Assembly: GCF_964340395.1 (NCBI RefSeq)
Contig: NC_135557.1
Location: forward strand, 1,975,687 to 2,039,686
Origin: Glandiceps talaboti
Lineage: Eukaryota > Hemichordata > Enteropneusta > Spengelidae
Length of the DNA: 64,000 bases
Reading direction: 5' to 3'
Both the position numbers and the translations under genes were made by a program. Every line of letters starts with the position of its first letter. Position 1 is the stretch's first letter. Shown piece by piece: positions 37,763 through 49,176 of the stretch. The notes beneath the pieces are model-generated. The model did not search any database and had not been told where the DNA came from. It was given only the letters and a program-made list of their open reading frames with translations.

Positions 37763-39380
37763 CCCTTTCACCACGAGAACCCGGTATACCGGGACACGCT
37801 AGGGCGCCCACGAGAACCCGGTATACCGGGACGCCAAAGTTCATTCACCTTCATCACCGTAAAACTGTTCAACGGCAGCTATTGCTGCAAAATTTGCTGC
37901 CATAACTAGTTCCACACATGCGTATTAGCCTTGTTTATCTATACTGCCATTTTGAATGCGTGACAGTGAACGGTAACCAAGTACGGCCCAAAAAACGAGC
38001 GATCGTAATTTTTATGTGCGTTTTTCGCCAACAAAATCGAATTTAAACATGGCGGAGGTAATTAACGGCTCCCATAGCATGGTCTACGATAGAAATTATG
38101 GCACTGTCCTTGGATATTTCAACAGAATTTGACTTGAAATACATCGTTGAATGCAAGTGTTTAGCTGTGGGAACACATTGTACTCGCGTGTAAGCATCAA
38201 ATTCCCGCTTCAGTCAATTTGAGCTGCCGGCAGCAATTTACGTCTGAATTTTTGAATGTCGGCAAATTTACGCAATCTTGTGACCGGTACCGACGCCCAT
38301 ACTAACGTCTTGGTTGTAATTTTTGGCTATAAAATGGATTATTTTGGTTTTATTTCTTTTTGTTACGGCTCAATAATGACTTGTAGTAATACAAACTCAC
38401 TGTGCACAGGTCAGTGGAGGGAAACTTGTGCACGATTTTCCAATCGGATTTTTTACATGTGATTTTCAGCGTAAAATTCAAAATTTCAACATGGCCGAAG
38501 CAAAACTGTCTCCCCTAACATCGTTTACAACTTAAATAAAGGTGCTGTTCATAGAAATTTTCAATAAATTTTGACTGTCGATACATTGTTTTATACAAGG
38601 ACATGGCTGTGTGAACTCAAAACAGTTTATGTAGGGATCAGATTGCCACAACGTTAGTTCAAAGTTCCGACTGCATATTTGCTCTTGAGGATAAGCATGT
38701 CGGCAAAAAGCGCCACTTTGGCACCCCGATTCGGACTCGCATACCTCCAACTTGTGGTCATTTTTTATTTATTTTGGGCATAAATTTAGTGGTAATTTTT
38801 TGTTGTTCTGTCAAATAATGAATTATATTTACTCAAACTAACTTTTCAAAAGGTATTGAGGTGACGACTTCAGATATTTTAGAACACTTTCATTGCCGGT
38901 GCGGCACAGACTATTGTGTCGTAATCGGATTAGTGAGCCGTTAATTAATTTCGTTCAAATTATTATGACATAAAATAACATTTTTTATCAAATTTTCGCC
39001 CATTTTGACCATACAACCAGAATATATTAGTTTTGTAGGAACATGAATGTTGGTATTTTGTATTTTATTTGTGATATAAATGTATTGTTTATTTGTGATA
39101 TGACAATAAATAAGCAACACACAGTTTTTTTAACGAAATTTTATCATTTTAACCCAAATTCTAGCTGTATATTTGATGTTTGGATGTGTGTAATTGGAAG
39201 TGTAATGTAGAAAATTTATTTGGCTTTAAAATGATACCTAATTTTCAAAGATTAGGCAATTCTAAGTATTTTTATATCAATTTGATAACATAACACTCAC
39301 TCATACTTTTATTATGTGTATGCTAATGAGGGGCCTAGTGGATAGCATACAGTCCCATGGGGAGAATAGTGGTGAAAGAG
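37763..39380. mobile_element. Non-autonomous piggyBac-like element, 1,618 bp, TTAA target duplication
   Basis: TTAA (37759-37762) is followed by CCCTTTCACCAC. The other end reads GTGGTGAAAGAG and then TTAA (39381-39384). Inverted ends opening CCC and a duplicated TTAA are the piggyBac signature. A second copy of the exon 7 junction at 39397-39447 keeps the uninterrupted AAGTCTTAAAGTATAG, an empty site that confirms the boundaries. Near the left end the palindrome CCCGGTATACCGGG occurs twice (37780 and 37817). There is no transposase frame, so it would have needed one in trans. Confidence 0.85.
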
Positions 39381-39396
39381 TTAAAGTATAGTTATG

Positions 39397-39459
39397 AAAC
39401 CATAGCAACATCTTTAAGTGGAGGATGCCAAGACAGAAGTAAGTCTTAAAGTATAGTTA
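39397..39459 (+). repeat. Duplicate of exon 7 end and 5' splice site
   Basis: It repeats the CATAGCAACATCTTTAAGTG end of exon 7 with a few changes, then CAGAAGTAAGTCTTAAAG. The decoy donor GTAAGT begins at 39439. The copy lacks the piggyBac insert. Confidence 0.93.
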
Positions 39460-39618
39460 GACACTATGTCTTATGGTGTTGTTGTTAAGTGGCATCACTT
39501 TCACATCCTATCATAGATACTATGTCTTAATAATTATGGTGTTGTTGTTAAGAGGCATCACTTTCACATCCTATCATAGATACTATGTCTTATGGTGTTG
39601 TTGTTAAGTGGCATCACT
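39460..39618. repeat. Short tandem repeat, unit about 60-67 bp, three copies
   Basis: Three copies of a segment with ATGTCTTATGGTGTTGTTGT and GGCATCACTTTCACATCC. They bridge the exon 7 decoy and the 16-bp array. Confidence 0.9.
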
Positions 39619-39619
39619 G

Positions 39620-42600
39620 ATGTAGTATAGTCCCAGTGTAGTAAAGTCTCAGTGTAGTATAGTCCCAGTGTAGTAAAGTCTCAGTGTAGTATAGTCCCAG
39701 TGTAGTATAGTCCCAGTGTAGTATAGTCTCAGTGTAGTATTGTCCCAGTGTAGTAAAGTCTCAGTGTAGTATAGTCCCAGTGTAGTATAGTCCCAGTGTA
39801 GTATAGTCTCAGTGTAGTATAGTCCCAGTGTAGTAAAGTCTCAGTGTAGTATAGTCCCAGTGTAGTAAAGTCTCAGTGTAATATAGTCTCAGTGTAGTAA
39901 AGTCTCAGTGTAGTAAAGTACCAGTGTAGTATAGTCCCAGTGTAGTAAAGTCTCAGTGTAGTATAGTCCCAGTGTAGTAAAGTCTCAGTGTAATATAGTC
40001 TCAGTGTAGTAAAGTCCCAGTGTAGTAAAGTCTCAGTGTAGTATAGTCTCAGTGTAGTATAGTCCCAGTGTAGTAAAGTCCCATTGTAGTAAAGTCTCAG
40101 TGTAGTAAAGTCCCATTGTAGTAAAGTCTCAGTGTAGTAAAGTCCCAGTGTAGTATAGTCTCAGTGTAGTATAGTCCCAGTGTAGTATAGTCTCAGTGTA
40201 GTATAGTCCCAGTGTAGTATAGTCCCAGTGTAGTAAATTCTCAGTGTAGTAAAGTCTCAGTGTAGTAAAGTACCAGTGTAGTATAGTCCCAGTGTAGTAT
40301 AGTCCCAGTGTAGTATAGTCCCAGTGTAGTATAGTCCCAGTGTAGTATAGTCCCAGTGTAGTAAAGTCCTAGTGTAGTAAATTCTCAGTGTAGTAAAGTC
40401 TCAGTGTAGTAATGTACCAGTAGTATAGTCCCAGTGTAGTAAAGTCCCAGTGAAATAAAGTCTCAGTATAGTATAGTCCCAGTGTAGTAAAGTCCCAGTG
40501 TAGTATAGTCCCAGTGTAGTATAGTCCCAGTGTAGTATAGTCTCAGTGTAGTATAGTCCCAGTGTAGTAAAGTCTCAGTGTAGTATAGTCCCAGTGTAGT
40601 AAAGTCTCAGTGTAATATAGTCTCAGTGTAGTAAAGTCTCAGTGTAGTAAAGTACCAGTGTAGTATAGTCCCAGTGTAGTAAAGTCTCAGTGTAGTATAG
40701 TCCCAGTGTAGTAAAGTCCCAGTGTAGTATAGTCCCAGTGTAGTATAGTCTCAGTGTAGTATAGTCCCAGTGTAGTAAAGTCCCATTGTAGTAAAGTCTC
40801 AGTGTAGTAAAGTCCCAGTGTAGTATAGTCTCAGTGTAGTATAGTCCCAGTGTAGTATAGTCTCAGTGTAGTATAGTCCCAGTGTAGTATAGTCCCAGTG
40901 TAGTAAATTCTCAGTGTAGTAAAGTCTCAGTGTAGTAAAGTACCAGTGTAGTATAGTCCCAGTGTAGTATAGTCCCAGTGTAGTATAGTCCCAGTGTAGT
41001 AAAGTCCCAGTATAGTATAGTCCCAGTGTAGTATAGTCCCAGTGTAGTAAAGTCTCAGTGTAGTAAAGTCCCAGTGTATTAAAGTCTCAGTGTAGTATAG
41101 TCCCAGTGTAGTATAGTCTCAGTGTACATGTAGTATTGTCCCAGTGTAGTATAGTCCCAGTGTAGTATAGTCCCAGTGTAGTATAGTCCCAGTGTAGTAA
41201 AGTCCTAGTGTAGTAAATTCTCAGTGTAGTAAAGTCTCAGTGTAGTAATGTACCAGTAGTATAGTCCCAGTGTAGTAAAGTCCCAGTGAAATAAAGTCTC
41301 AGTATAGTATAGTCCCAGTGTAGTAAAGTCCCAGTGTAGTATAGTCCCAGTGTAGTATAGTCCCAGAGTAGTATAGTACCAGTGTAGTATAGTCCCAGTG
41401 TAGTAAAGTCTCAGTGTAGTATAGTCTCAGTGTAGTAAAGTACTAGTGTAGTAAAGTCCCAGTGTAGTAAATCCTAGTGTAGTATAGTCTCAGTGTAGTA
41501 TAGTCCCAGTGTAGTATAGTCCTAGTCTAGTAAAGTCTCAGTGTAGTATAGTCCCAGTGTAGTAAAGTACCAGTGTAGTATAGTACCAGTGTAGTATAGT
41601 CTCAGTGTAGTATAGTCTCAGTGTAGTAAAGTACCAGTGTAATAAAGTCCCAGTGTAGTAAATCCTAGTGTAGTATAGTCTCAGTGTAGTATAGTCCCAG
41701 TGTAGTATAGTCCTAGTCTAGTAAAGTCTCAGTGTAGTATAGTCCCAGTGTAGTATAGTCCCAGTGTAGTATAGTCCCAGTGTAGTATAGTCCCAGTGTA
41801 GTGTAGTCTCAGTGTAATATAGTCTCAGTGTAGTAAAGTCCCAGTGTAGTAAAGTCCCAGTGTAGTATAGTCCCAGTGTAGTAAAGTCCCAGTGTAGTAT
41901 AGTCTCAGTGTAGTATAGTCCTAGTCTAGTAAAGTCTCAGTGTAGTATAGTCTCAGTGTAGTATAGTCCCAGTGTAGTATAGTCCTAGTCTAGTAAAGTC
42001 TCAGTGTAGTATAGTATCAGTGTAGTATAGTCCCAGTGTAGTATAGTCCCAGTGTAGTAAAGTCCCAGTGTAGTATAGTCCCAGTGTAGTATAGTCCCAG
42101 AGTAGTACATGTATAGTCCCAGTGTAGTAAAGTCTCAGTGTAGTATAGTCCCAGTGTAGTATAGTCCTAGTCTAGTAAAGTATCAGTGTAGTATAGTCTC
42201 AGTGTAGTATAGTCCTAGTGTAGTATAGTCCCAGTGTAGTAAAGTCCCAGTGTAGTATAGTCCCAGTGTAGTATAGTCCCAGAGTAGTATAGTCCCAGTG
42301 TAGTAAAGTCTCAGTGTAGTATAGTCCCAGTGTAGTATAGTCCCAGTGTAGTATAGTCCCAGTGTAGTATAGTCTCAGTGTAGTATAGTCCCAGTGTAGT
42401 AAAGTCCTAGTGTAGTAAATTCTCAGTGTAGTATAGTACCAGTGTAGTAAAGTCTCAGTGTAGTATAGTACCAGTGTAGTATAGTCTCAGTGTACATGTA
42501 GTATTGTCCCAGTGTAGTATAGTCCCAGTGTAGTATAGTCCCAGTGTAGTATAGTCCCAGTGTAGTATAGTCCCAGTGTAGTATAGTCCCAGTGTAGTAA

Positions 42601-44539
42601 AGTCCTAGTGTAGTAAATTCTCAGTGTAGTAAAGTCTCAGTGTAGTAATGTACCAGTAGTATAGTCACAGTGTAGTATAGTCCCAGTGTAGTATAGTCCC
42701 AGTGTAGTAAATTCTCAGTGTAGTAAAGTCTCAGTGTAGTAAAGTACCAGTGTAGTATAGTCCCAGTGTAGTATAGTCCCAGTGTAGTATAGTCCCAGTG
42801 TAGTAAAGTCCCAGTATAGTATAGTCCCAGTGTAGTATAGTCCCAGTGTAGTAAAGTCTCAGTGTAGTAAAGTCCCAGTGTATTAAAGTCTCAGTGTAGT
42901 ATAGTCCCAGTGTAGTATAGTCTCAGTGTACATGTAGTATTGTCCCAGTGTAGTATAGTCCCAGTGTAGTATAGTCCCAGTGTAGTATAGTCCCAGTGTA
43001 GTAAAGTCCTAGTGTAGTAAATTCTCAGTGTAGTAAAGTCTCAGTGTAGTAATGTACCAGTAGTATAGTCCCAGTGTAGTAAAGTCCCAGTGAAATAAAG
43101 TCTCAGTATAGTATAGTCCCAGTGTAGTAAAGTCCCAGTGTAGTATAGTCCCAGTGTAGTATAGTCCCAGAGTAGTATAGTACCAGTGTAGTATAGTCCC
43201 AGTGTAGTAAAGTCTCAGTGTAGTATAGTCTCAGTGTAGTAAAGTAATAGTGTAGTAAAGTCTCAGTGTAGTATAGTCCCAGTGTAGTAAAGTACCAGTG
43301 TAGTATAGTACCAGTGTAGTATAGTCTCAGTGTAGTATAGTCTCAGTGTAGTAAAGTACCAGTGTAATAAAGTCCCAGTGTAGTAAATCCTAGTGTAGTA
43401 TAGTCTCAGTGTAGTATAGTCCCAGTGTAGTATAGTCCTAGTCTAGTAAAGTCTCAGTGTAGTATAGTCCCAGTGTAGTATAGTCCCAGTGTAGTATAGT
43501 CCCAGTGTAGTATAGTCCCAGTGTAGTGTAGTCTCAGTGTAATATAGTCTCAGTGTAGTAAAGTCCCAGTGTAGTAAAGTCCCAGTGTAGTATAGTCCCA
43601 GTGTAGTAAAGTCCCAGTGTAGTATAGTCTCAGTGTAGTATAGTCCTAGTCTAGTAAAGTCTCAGTGTAGTATAGTCTCAGTGTAGTATAGTCCCAGTGT
43701 AGTATAGTCCTAGTCTAGTAAAGTCTCAGTGTAGTATAGTATCAGTGTAGTATAGTCCCAGTGTAGTATAGTCCCAGTGTAGTAAAGTCCCAGTGTAGTA
43801 TAGTCCCAGTGTAGTATAGTCCCAGAGTAGTACATGTATAGTCCCAGTGTAGTAAAGTCTCAGTGTAGTATAGTCCCAGTGTAGTATAGTCCTAGTCTAG
43901 TAAAGTATCAGTGTAGTATAGTCTCAGTGTAGTATAGTCCCAGTGTAGTATAGTCTCAGTGTAGTATAGTCCCAGTGTAGTAAAGTCCTAGTGTAGTATA
44001 GTCCCAGTGTAGTATAGTCCCAGTGTAGTATAGTCTCAGTGTAGTATAGTCCCAGTGTAGTATAGTCCTAGTCTAGTAAAGTCTCAGTGTAGTATATTAC
44101 CAGTGTAGTATAGTCCCAGTGTAGTAAAGTCTCAGTGTAGTAAAGTCCCAGTGTAGTATAGTCCCAGTGTAGTATAGTCCCAGTGTAGTATAGTCCCAGT
44201 GTAGTAAAGTCCTAGTGTAGTATAGTACCAGTGTAGTAAAGTCTCAGTGTAGTATAGTCTCAGTGTAGTAAAGTCCCAGTGTAGTATAGTCCCAGTGTAG
44301 TATAGTCCCAGTGTAGTATAGTCCTAGTGTAGTATAGTCCCAGTGTAGTATAGTCCCAGTGTAGTATAGTCTCAGTGTAGTATAGTCCCAGTGTAGTAAA
44401 GTACCAGTGTAGTAAAGTCTCAGTGTAGTAAAGTCCGAGTGTAGTATAGTCCCAGTGTAGTAAAGTCTCAGTGTAGTAAAGTCTCAGTGTAGTAAAGTCC
44501 GAGTGTAGTATAGTCCCAGTGTAGTAAAGTCTCAGTGTA
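39620..44539. repeat. 16-bp minisatellite of intron 7 (about 305 copies) with long-range duplication
   Basis: Unit TCCCAGTGTAGTATAG, with TCTC/TCCC/TACC and ATAG/AAAG variants. Rare marker variants recur: CAGTGAAATAAAG near 40450, 41288 and 43090; GTACATGTAGTATTG near 41125, 42493 and 42928; and AGTAAATCCTAG near 41469, 41659 and 43384. Blocks of more than a kilobase have therefore been duplicated at offsets of about 1.7-1.8 kb. Confidence 0.97.
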
Positions 44540-44554
44540 CAAATGTACTAAAGA

Positions 44555-44640
44555 CCCTCATTTGATATACAGACATCTGTTAGTAAGAGTACATGAGAAG
44601 GTTGTCAGGCATAGTAAAGTCCCTCATTTGATCTCTACAG
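44555..44640 (+). repeat. Diverged duplicate of exon 8 acceptor and start
   Basis: CCCTCATTTGAT precedes an AG in both places. After AG at 44571-44572 comes ACATCTGTTAGTAAGAGTAC, a diverged copy of the exon 8 start that begins at 44641 (ACATGTTGCATTAGTTAGAA). The offset is about 66-68 bp. The decoy region carries AGTAAAGTCCC, resembling the 16-bp unit next to it. Confidence 0.85.
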
Positions 44641-44887
44641 ACATGTTGCATTAGTTAGAATACGGGAGAAGGCTGTCAAGTGTAGCAAGATCGCATTGAA
44701 TACAGTCAGACAGTTCTACATGGAAGACGTTGTTCTTGCCGATACAAGCTTAAATCCTGAAGATCACGATATAGCTCAGAAAGTTGAAGCATTCTGTATG
44801 GCCAAGGTTGAATCATTACTGGCGAGAGCTGAGGATGAACACACAGGAAATAGTAGACAGCCAAAACAACCTCTGATTAGGATTAGG
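44641..44887 (+). CDS. mre11: MRE11 exon (window exon 8), capping domain
   Basis: It completes Lys, then codes 82 residues starting HVALVRIREK, through LNTVRQFYMEDVVL, to NSRQPKQPLIRIR. This is the start of the DNA-binding capping domain (human LHTVRQFFMEDIVL and QPEKPLVRLR). The acceptor is CTCTACAG and the donor GTATGT after AGG, phase 0. The equivalent region in relatives touches DNA; that role is known for the family and not visible here. Confidence 0.96.
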
Positions 44888-45302
44888 GTATGTATTATAT
44901 CTATATGGCCAAAAAAATACAATGTAGTTTGTTTCTGGTTACCAGACCCCCACCTAGTTTCTCACTGCCAAACCTAATTTTTTTATGTATTCAAGAAAAA
45001 AAATTAAGAAGAAATTGCACAAATTGTGAAGTCTCACGAGAAATAGTGGATGCGGAAACTGACATCAAGAAAAAAAGACAATATAAAACTGTTATTCCAA
45101 TCTGTAATGGCTGTATATGTACATGATCTGATGGGAAGAAACCAATGAGATAGAGACCATTTGGAAAACAACGGAAAACATAACTACATTGTACATTAAA
45201 CCAAATAAACACTCATACATGGGGGAAAAAGAAACTGAAAAAAAAAGCCTACCTACCCCATCTATTCTAAAATTGAGTGTAATCAGAACTACACAATTTT
45301 TT
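44888..45302 (+). other. Intron 8 head
   Basis: AT-rich unique sequence after donor GTATGT. Short frames here show no recognisable protein. Confidence 0.75.
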
Positions 45303-45348
45303 TTAGCACAACTGAACTGATACGGTTCAGTAGTGCTATTGGCATGGT

Positions 45349-45349
45349 A

Positions 45350-45419
<70 letters not shown>

Positions 45420-45493
45420 CTGTGTCTGTTTTTGTGTCTGTGTCTGTGTGTCTGTGTGTCCGTCTGTCTGTGTGTCTGTCTCGTGTATGTCTG

Positions 45494-45569
<76 letters not shown>
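45349..45569. repeat. (GT)n / (TCTG)n microsatellite
   Basis: Pure TG run, then a TCTG-rich stretch, then a second TG run. It lies inside the dispersed element. It explains the Cys-Val and Thr-His frames here. Confidence 0.97.
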
Positions 45570-45571
<2 letters not shown>

Positions 45572-46076
45572 ATATACACATCAGTGCTAAAAATGTGTCT
45601 TTTTGGTCAAAATCTTTAATTCCAAAACTACTAAGCAGATTGGGCTGAAATTTAATGGGGATGCCTCTGTGGGTGTATAGATGAAGAAATATTAAGCATA
45701 TAATGATGTCATCCGTGATATGCAAATTAGGTGTAAAAATGTGAATTTTGGTCAAAATCTTATATCTGAAACAGTACTTTGTCATTGAGACTGACATTTG
45801 GTGAGATGTGAGAAGTGATATTCTACAGATTTTGTTCACAACATTTTGACACAATTGGCTATAGCAACAAGACCACACCCATAGCAAAAGCCAAATGCTC
45901 ACATATATTGCAAAGATAACAACAGGGATTAATACACAACTGAATCAACATTCCAAAAATGTATGTAAATGTGCCTAGCAACAAGACCACACCCATAGCA
46001 ACAGCAACATTGGCACTTATATTGCAAAGATAACAACAGGGTTGGATAGGCAACTGGATAGTCATTCAGCAAATGA

Positions 46077-46597
46077 ACACCTATACCTAGTATTGCAAAG
46101 ATAACAACAGGGTTGGATTGGCAACTGGATAATCATTCAGCAAATGAACACCTATACCTAGTATTGCAAAGATAACAACAGGGTTGGATAGGCAACTGGA
46201 TAATCATTCAGCAAATGAACACCTATACCTAGTATTGCAAAGATAACAACAGGGTTGGATTGGCAACTGGATAATCATTCAGCAAATGAACACCTATACC
46301 TAGTATTGCAAAGATAACAACAGGGTTGGGTAGGCAACTGGATAGTCATTCAGCAAATGAACACCTATACCTAGTATTGCAAAGATAACAACAGGGTTGG
46401 ACTGGCAACTGGGTAGTCATTCAGCAAATGAACACCTATACCTAGTATTGCAAAGATAACACCAGGGTTGGGTTGGCAACTGGGTAGTCATTCAACAAAT
46501 GAACACCTATACCTAGTATTGCAAAGATAACAACAGGGTTGGATAGGCAACTGGATAATCATTCAGCAAATGAACACCTATACCTAGTATGGATCAG
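46077..46597. repeat. 71-bp tandem repeat (about 7 copies) within family B element
   Basis: Period 71 bp with ACCTATACCTAGTATTGCAA, then AGATAACAACAGGGTTGG and CAACTGGATAATCATTCAGC. A single related segment without tandem expansion is seen in the copy at 57569-58712 (near 58590-58640), so expansion happened in this copy. Confidence 0.93.
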
Positions 46598-46650
46598 CAG
46601 GTGGATAAACAATTTTAAAACTGTACAGTTGTGCTACAACACTATTGGCG

Positions 46651-46690
46651 CTATTTTTAGGTTGACTATAGTGGAGGGTTTGACTTGTTT
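46651..46690 (+). repeat. Duplicate of exon 9 acceptor and first 30 exon bases
   Basis: CTATTTTTAG ends at 46660 and is followed by GTTGACTATAGTGGAGGG and TTTGACTTGTTT. This differs by one base from the exon 9 start at 46722-46751. The offset is 61 bp. If spliced here the frame would stop at TGA 46691-46693. Confidence 0.95.
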
Positions 46691-46721
46691 TGACTAACTT
46701 TACTTCCATTGTTTATTTTAG

Positions 46722-46845
46722 GTTGACTATAGTGGAGGGTTTGATTTGTTTAATACAACTCGATTTGGTCAGAAGTTTGTAGACAAAGTGGCCAATCCTA
46801 AAGATTTGATTTTATTCCAAAAGAAGAAAGTGATTGATAGAAAAT
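46722..46845 (+). CDS. mre11: MRE11 exon (window exon 9), capping domain
   Basis: 41 residues [20 protein letters not shown] to VIDRK plus one base. VDYSGGF and [15 protein letters not shown] match human VDYSGGF and RFSQKFVDRVANPKD. The acceptor is TTTATTTTAG. The donor GTAGGT follows AAAAT in phase 1. The first 30 bases are duplicated 61 bp upstream with a plausible but frame-terminating acceptor. Confidence 0.96.
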
Positions 46846-46871
46846 GTAGGTTTATGTATTCACTTAAATCT

Positions 46872-48286
46872 TAGCTTGGTTACACTGCCACCATGCTTTA
46901 ATACCATACATAACTTGGTTACACTGCCACCATACTATAATACCATTATACATAGCTTGGTTACACTGCCACCATGCTATAATACCATTATACATAGCTT
47001 GGTTACACTGCCACCATGCTATAATACCATTATACATAGCTTGGTTACACTGCCACCATACTATAATACCATTATACATAGCTTGGTTACACTGCCACCA
47101 TGCTATAATACCATTATACATAGCTTGGTTACACTGCCACCATACTATAATACCATACATAGCTTGGTTAGACTGCCACCATGCTATAATACCATTATAC
47201 ATAGCTTGGTTAGACTGCCACCATACTATAATACCATACATAGCTTGGTTACACTGCCACCATTGCTATAATACCATACATAGCTTGGTTACACTGCCAC
47301 CATGCTATAATACCATACATAGCTTGGTTAGACTGCCACCATACTATAATACCATACATAGCTTGGTTAGACTGCCACCATGCTATAATACCATACATAG
47401 CTTGGTTACACTGCCACCATGCTATAATACCATACATAGCTTAGTTAGACTGCCACCATGCTATAATACCATACATAGCTTGGTTAGACTGCCACCATAC
47501 TATAATACCATACATAGCTTGGTTACACTGCCACCATGCTATAATACCGTACATAGCTTGGTTAGACTGCCACCATGCTATAATACCATACATAACTTGG
47601 TTAGACTGCCACCATACTATAATACCATACATAGCTTGGTTACACTGCCACCATGCTATAATACCGTACATAGCTTGGTTACACTGCCACCATGCTATAA
47701 TACCATACATAGCTTGGTTACACTACCACCATACTATAATACCGTACATAGCTTGGTTACACTGCCACCATACTATAATACTATACATAGCTTGGTTACA
47801 CTGCCACCATGCTATAATACCATTATACATAGCTTGGTTACACTGCCACCATGCTATAATACCGTACATAGCTTGGTTAGACTGCCACCATGCTATAATA
47901 CCATACATAGCTTGGTTACACTGCCACCATGCTATAATACCATACATAGCTTGGTTACACTACCACCATACTATAATACCATACATAGCTTGGTTACACT
48001 ACCACCATACTATAATACCATACATAGCTTGGTTACACTACCACCATACTATAATACCATACATAGCTTGGTTACACTGCCACCATGCTATAATACCATA
48101 CATAGCTTGGTTACACTACCACCATACTATAATACCGTACATAGCTTGGTTACACTGCCACCATGCTTTAATACCATACATAGCTTGGTTGGACTGCCAC
48201 CATGCTATAATACCATACATAGCTTGGTTACACTGCCACCATGCATGCTATAATACCATTACATAGCTTGGTTACACTGCCACCAT
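46872..48286. repeat. 39/42-bp minisatellite of intron 9 (about 36 copies)
   Basis: Unit of 39 bp with TAGCTTGGTTACACTGCCAC, CATGCTATAATACCATACA. A 42-bp form has CATTATACA. Variants include TTAGAC/TTACAC and CCGTACA. It begins 26 bp after the exon 9 donor. Both strands lack stops in places and give spurious frames. Confidence 0.97.
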
Positions 48287-48419
48287 GGTGACTGTGCTAA
48301 GACTGAAGTCCCAGATGACTTCTCTCTTCCTTCACACCTGTCTACAAGAGCGTCCTCAACATGCCACAAAAATATTAATTTCTCTCTGTACGTTGTAACT
48401 CTAGAAATTACATTTTCAG

Positions 48420-48526
48420 ATTCTAAACCTGGTGTAGATGAGTTAGATAGTTATCTACGTCCTGAAGCACTAGACACGGCCAGAGTTGAAGATTTAGTCA
48501 AGGAGTATTTCAGTAGTACAGACAAG
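48420..48526 (+). CDS. mre11: MRE11 exon (window exon 10)
   Basis: It completes Tyr and then codes 35 residues from SKPGVDELDSYLRPE to RVEDLVKEYFSSTDK. The tail matches the human RVEDLVKQYFQTAEK helix, while the first part is a lineage-specific linker. The acceptor is CATTTTCAG and the donor GTAAAG after GACAAG, phase 0. Confidence 0.95.
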
Positions 48527-48627
48527 GTAAAGACATTTTATTTGTAAAATTTTGAAACCACATTCTTGTAAATTATGAATTGTGCAAGTACAGACTCAGT
48601 ATGTTGTATGTATTTATTTCTGATAGT

Positions 48628-49174
48628 TTACTATTGGTAGAAGTAAGATAAGTCACTGTAAATTGAACTAAACTACTATTGGTAGAAGTAAGATAAGTCA
48701 CTGTAAATTGAACTAAACTACTATTGGTAGAAGTAAGATAAGTCACTGTAAATTAAACTATACTACTATTGGTAGAAGTAAGATAAGTCACTGTAAATTG
48801 AACTAAACTACTATTGGTAGAAGTAAGATAAGTCACTATAAATTAAACTATACTACTATTGGTAGAAGTAAGATAAGTCACTGTAAATTAAACTATACAA
48901 CTATTGGTAGAAGTAAGATAAGTCACTGTAAATTGAACTAAACTACTATTGGTAGAAGTAAGATAAGTCACTGTAAATTAAACTATACTACTGTTGGTAG
49001 AAGTAAGATAAGTCACGGTAAATTAAACTATACTACTATTGGTAGAAGTAAGATAAGTCACTGTAAATTAAACTATACTACTATTGGTAGAAGTAAGATA
49101 AGTCACTGTAAATTAAACTATACTACTATTGGTAGAAGTAAGATAAGTCACTGTAAATTGAACTAAACTACTAC
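48628..49174. repeat. 45-bp tandem repeat of intron 10 (about 12 copies)
   Basis: Period 45 bp with CTATTGGTAGAAGTAAGATA, AGTCACTGTAAATTGAACTA. Alternating AATTGAACTAAAC and AATTAAACTATAC forms. It runs directly into the 24-bp array. Confidence 0.96.
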
Positions 49175-49176
49175 CA

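Larger units (their letters stand above)
45303..46660 (+). mobile_element. Dispersed element with palindromic 5' end (family B, copy 1)
   Basis: It opens TAGCACAACTGAAC, a short loop and GTTCAGTAGTGCT (imperfect hairpin). A GT-rich microsatellite follows, then AAATGTGTCTTTTTGGTCAAA, repeated 71-bp units, and the right-end motif CAGTTGTGCTACAA (46627). AGCACAACTG at the left is complementary to CAGTTGTGCT at the right. Copies at 57569 and 60446 share this order. It has no coding frame. Its right end runs straight into CTATTTTTAG, a duplicated exon 9 acceptor. Confidence 0.8.

Noticed and set aside
38256-38750. Short frames of 68-72 codons within the piggyBac-like element
   Set aside because: No resemblance to a transposase, no catalytic Asp pattern; length fits chance.
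44890-45212. Short frames overlapping the end of exon 8 and the intron
   Set aside because: The + frame is out of phase with MRE11, and nothing in either frame resembles a known protein.
45289-45902. Thr-His and Cys-Val rich frames
   Set aside because: They translate the GT microsatellite.
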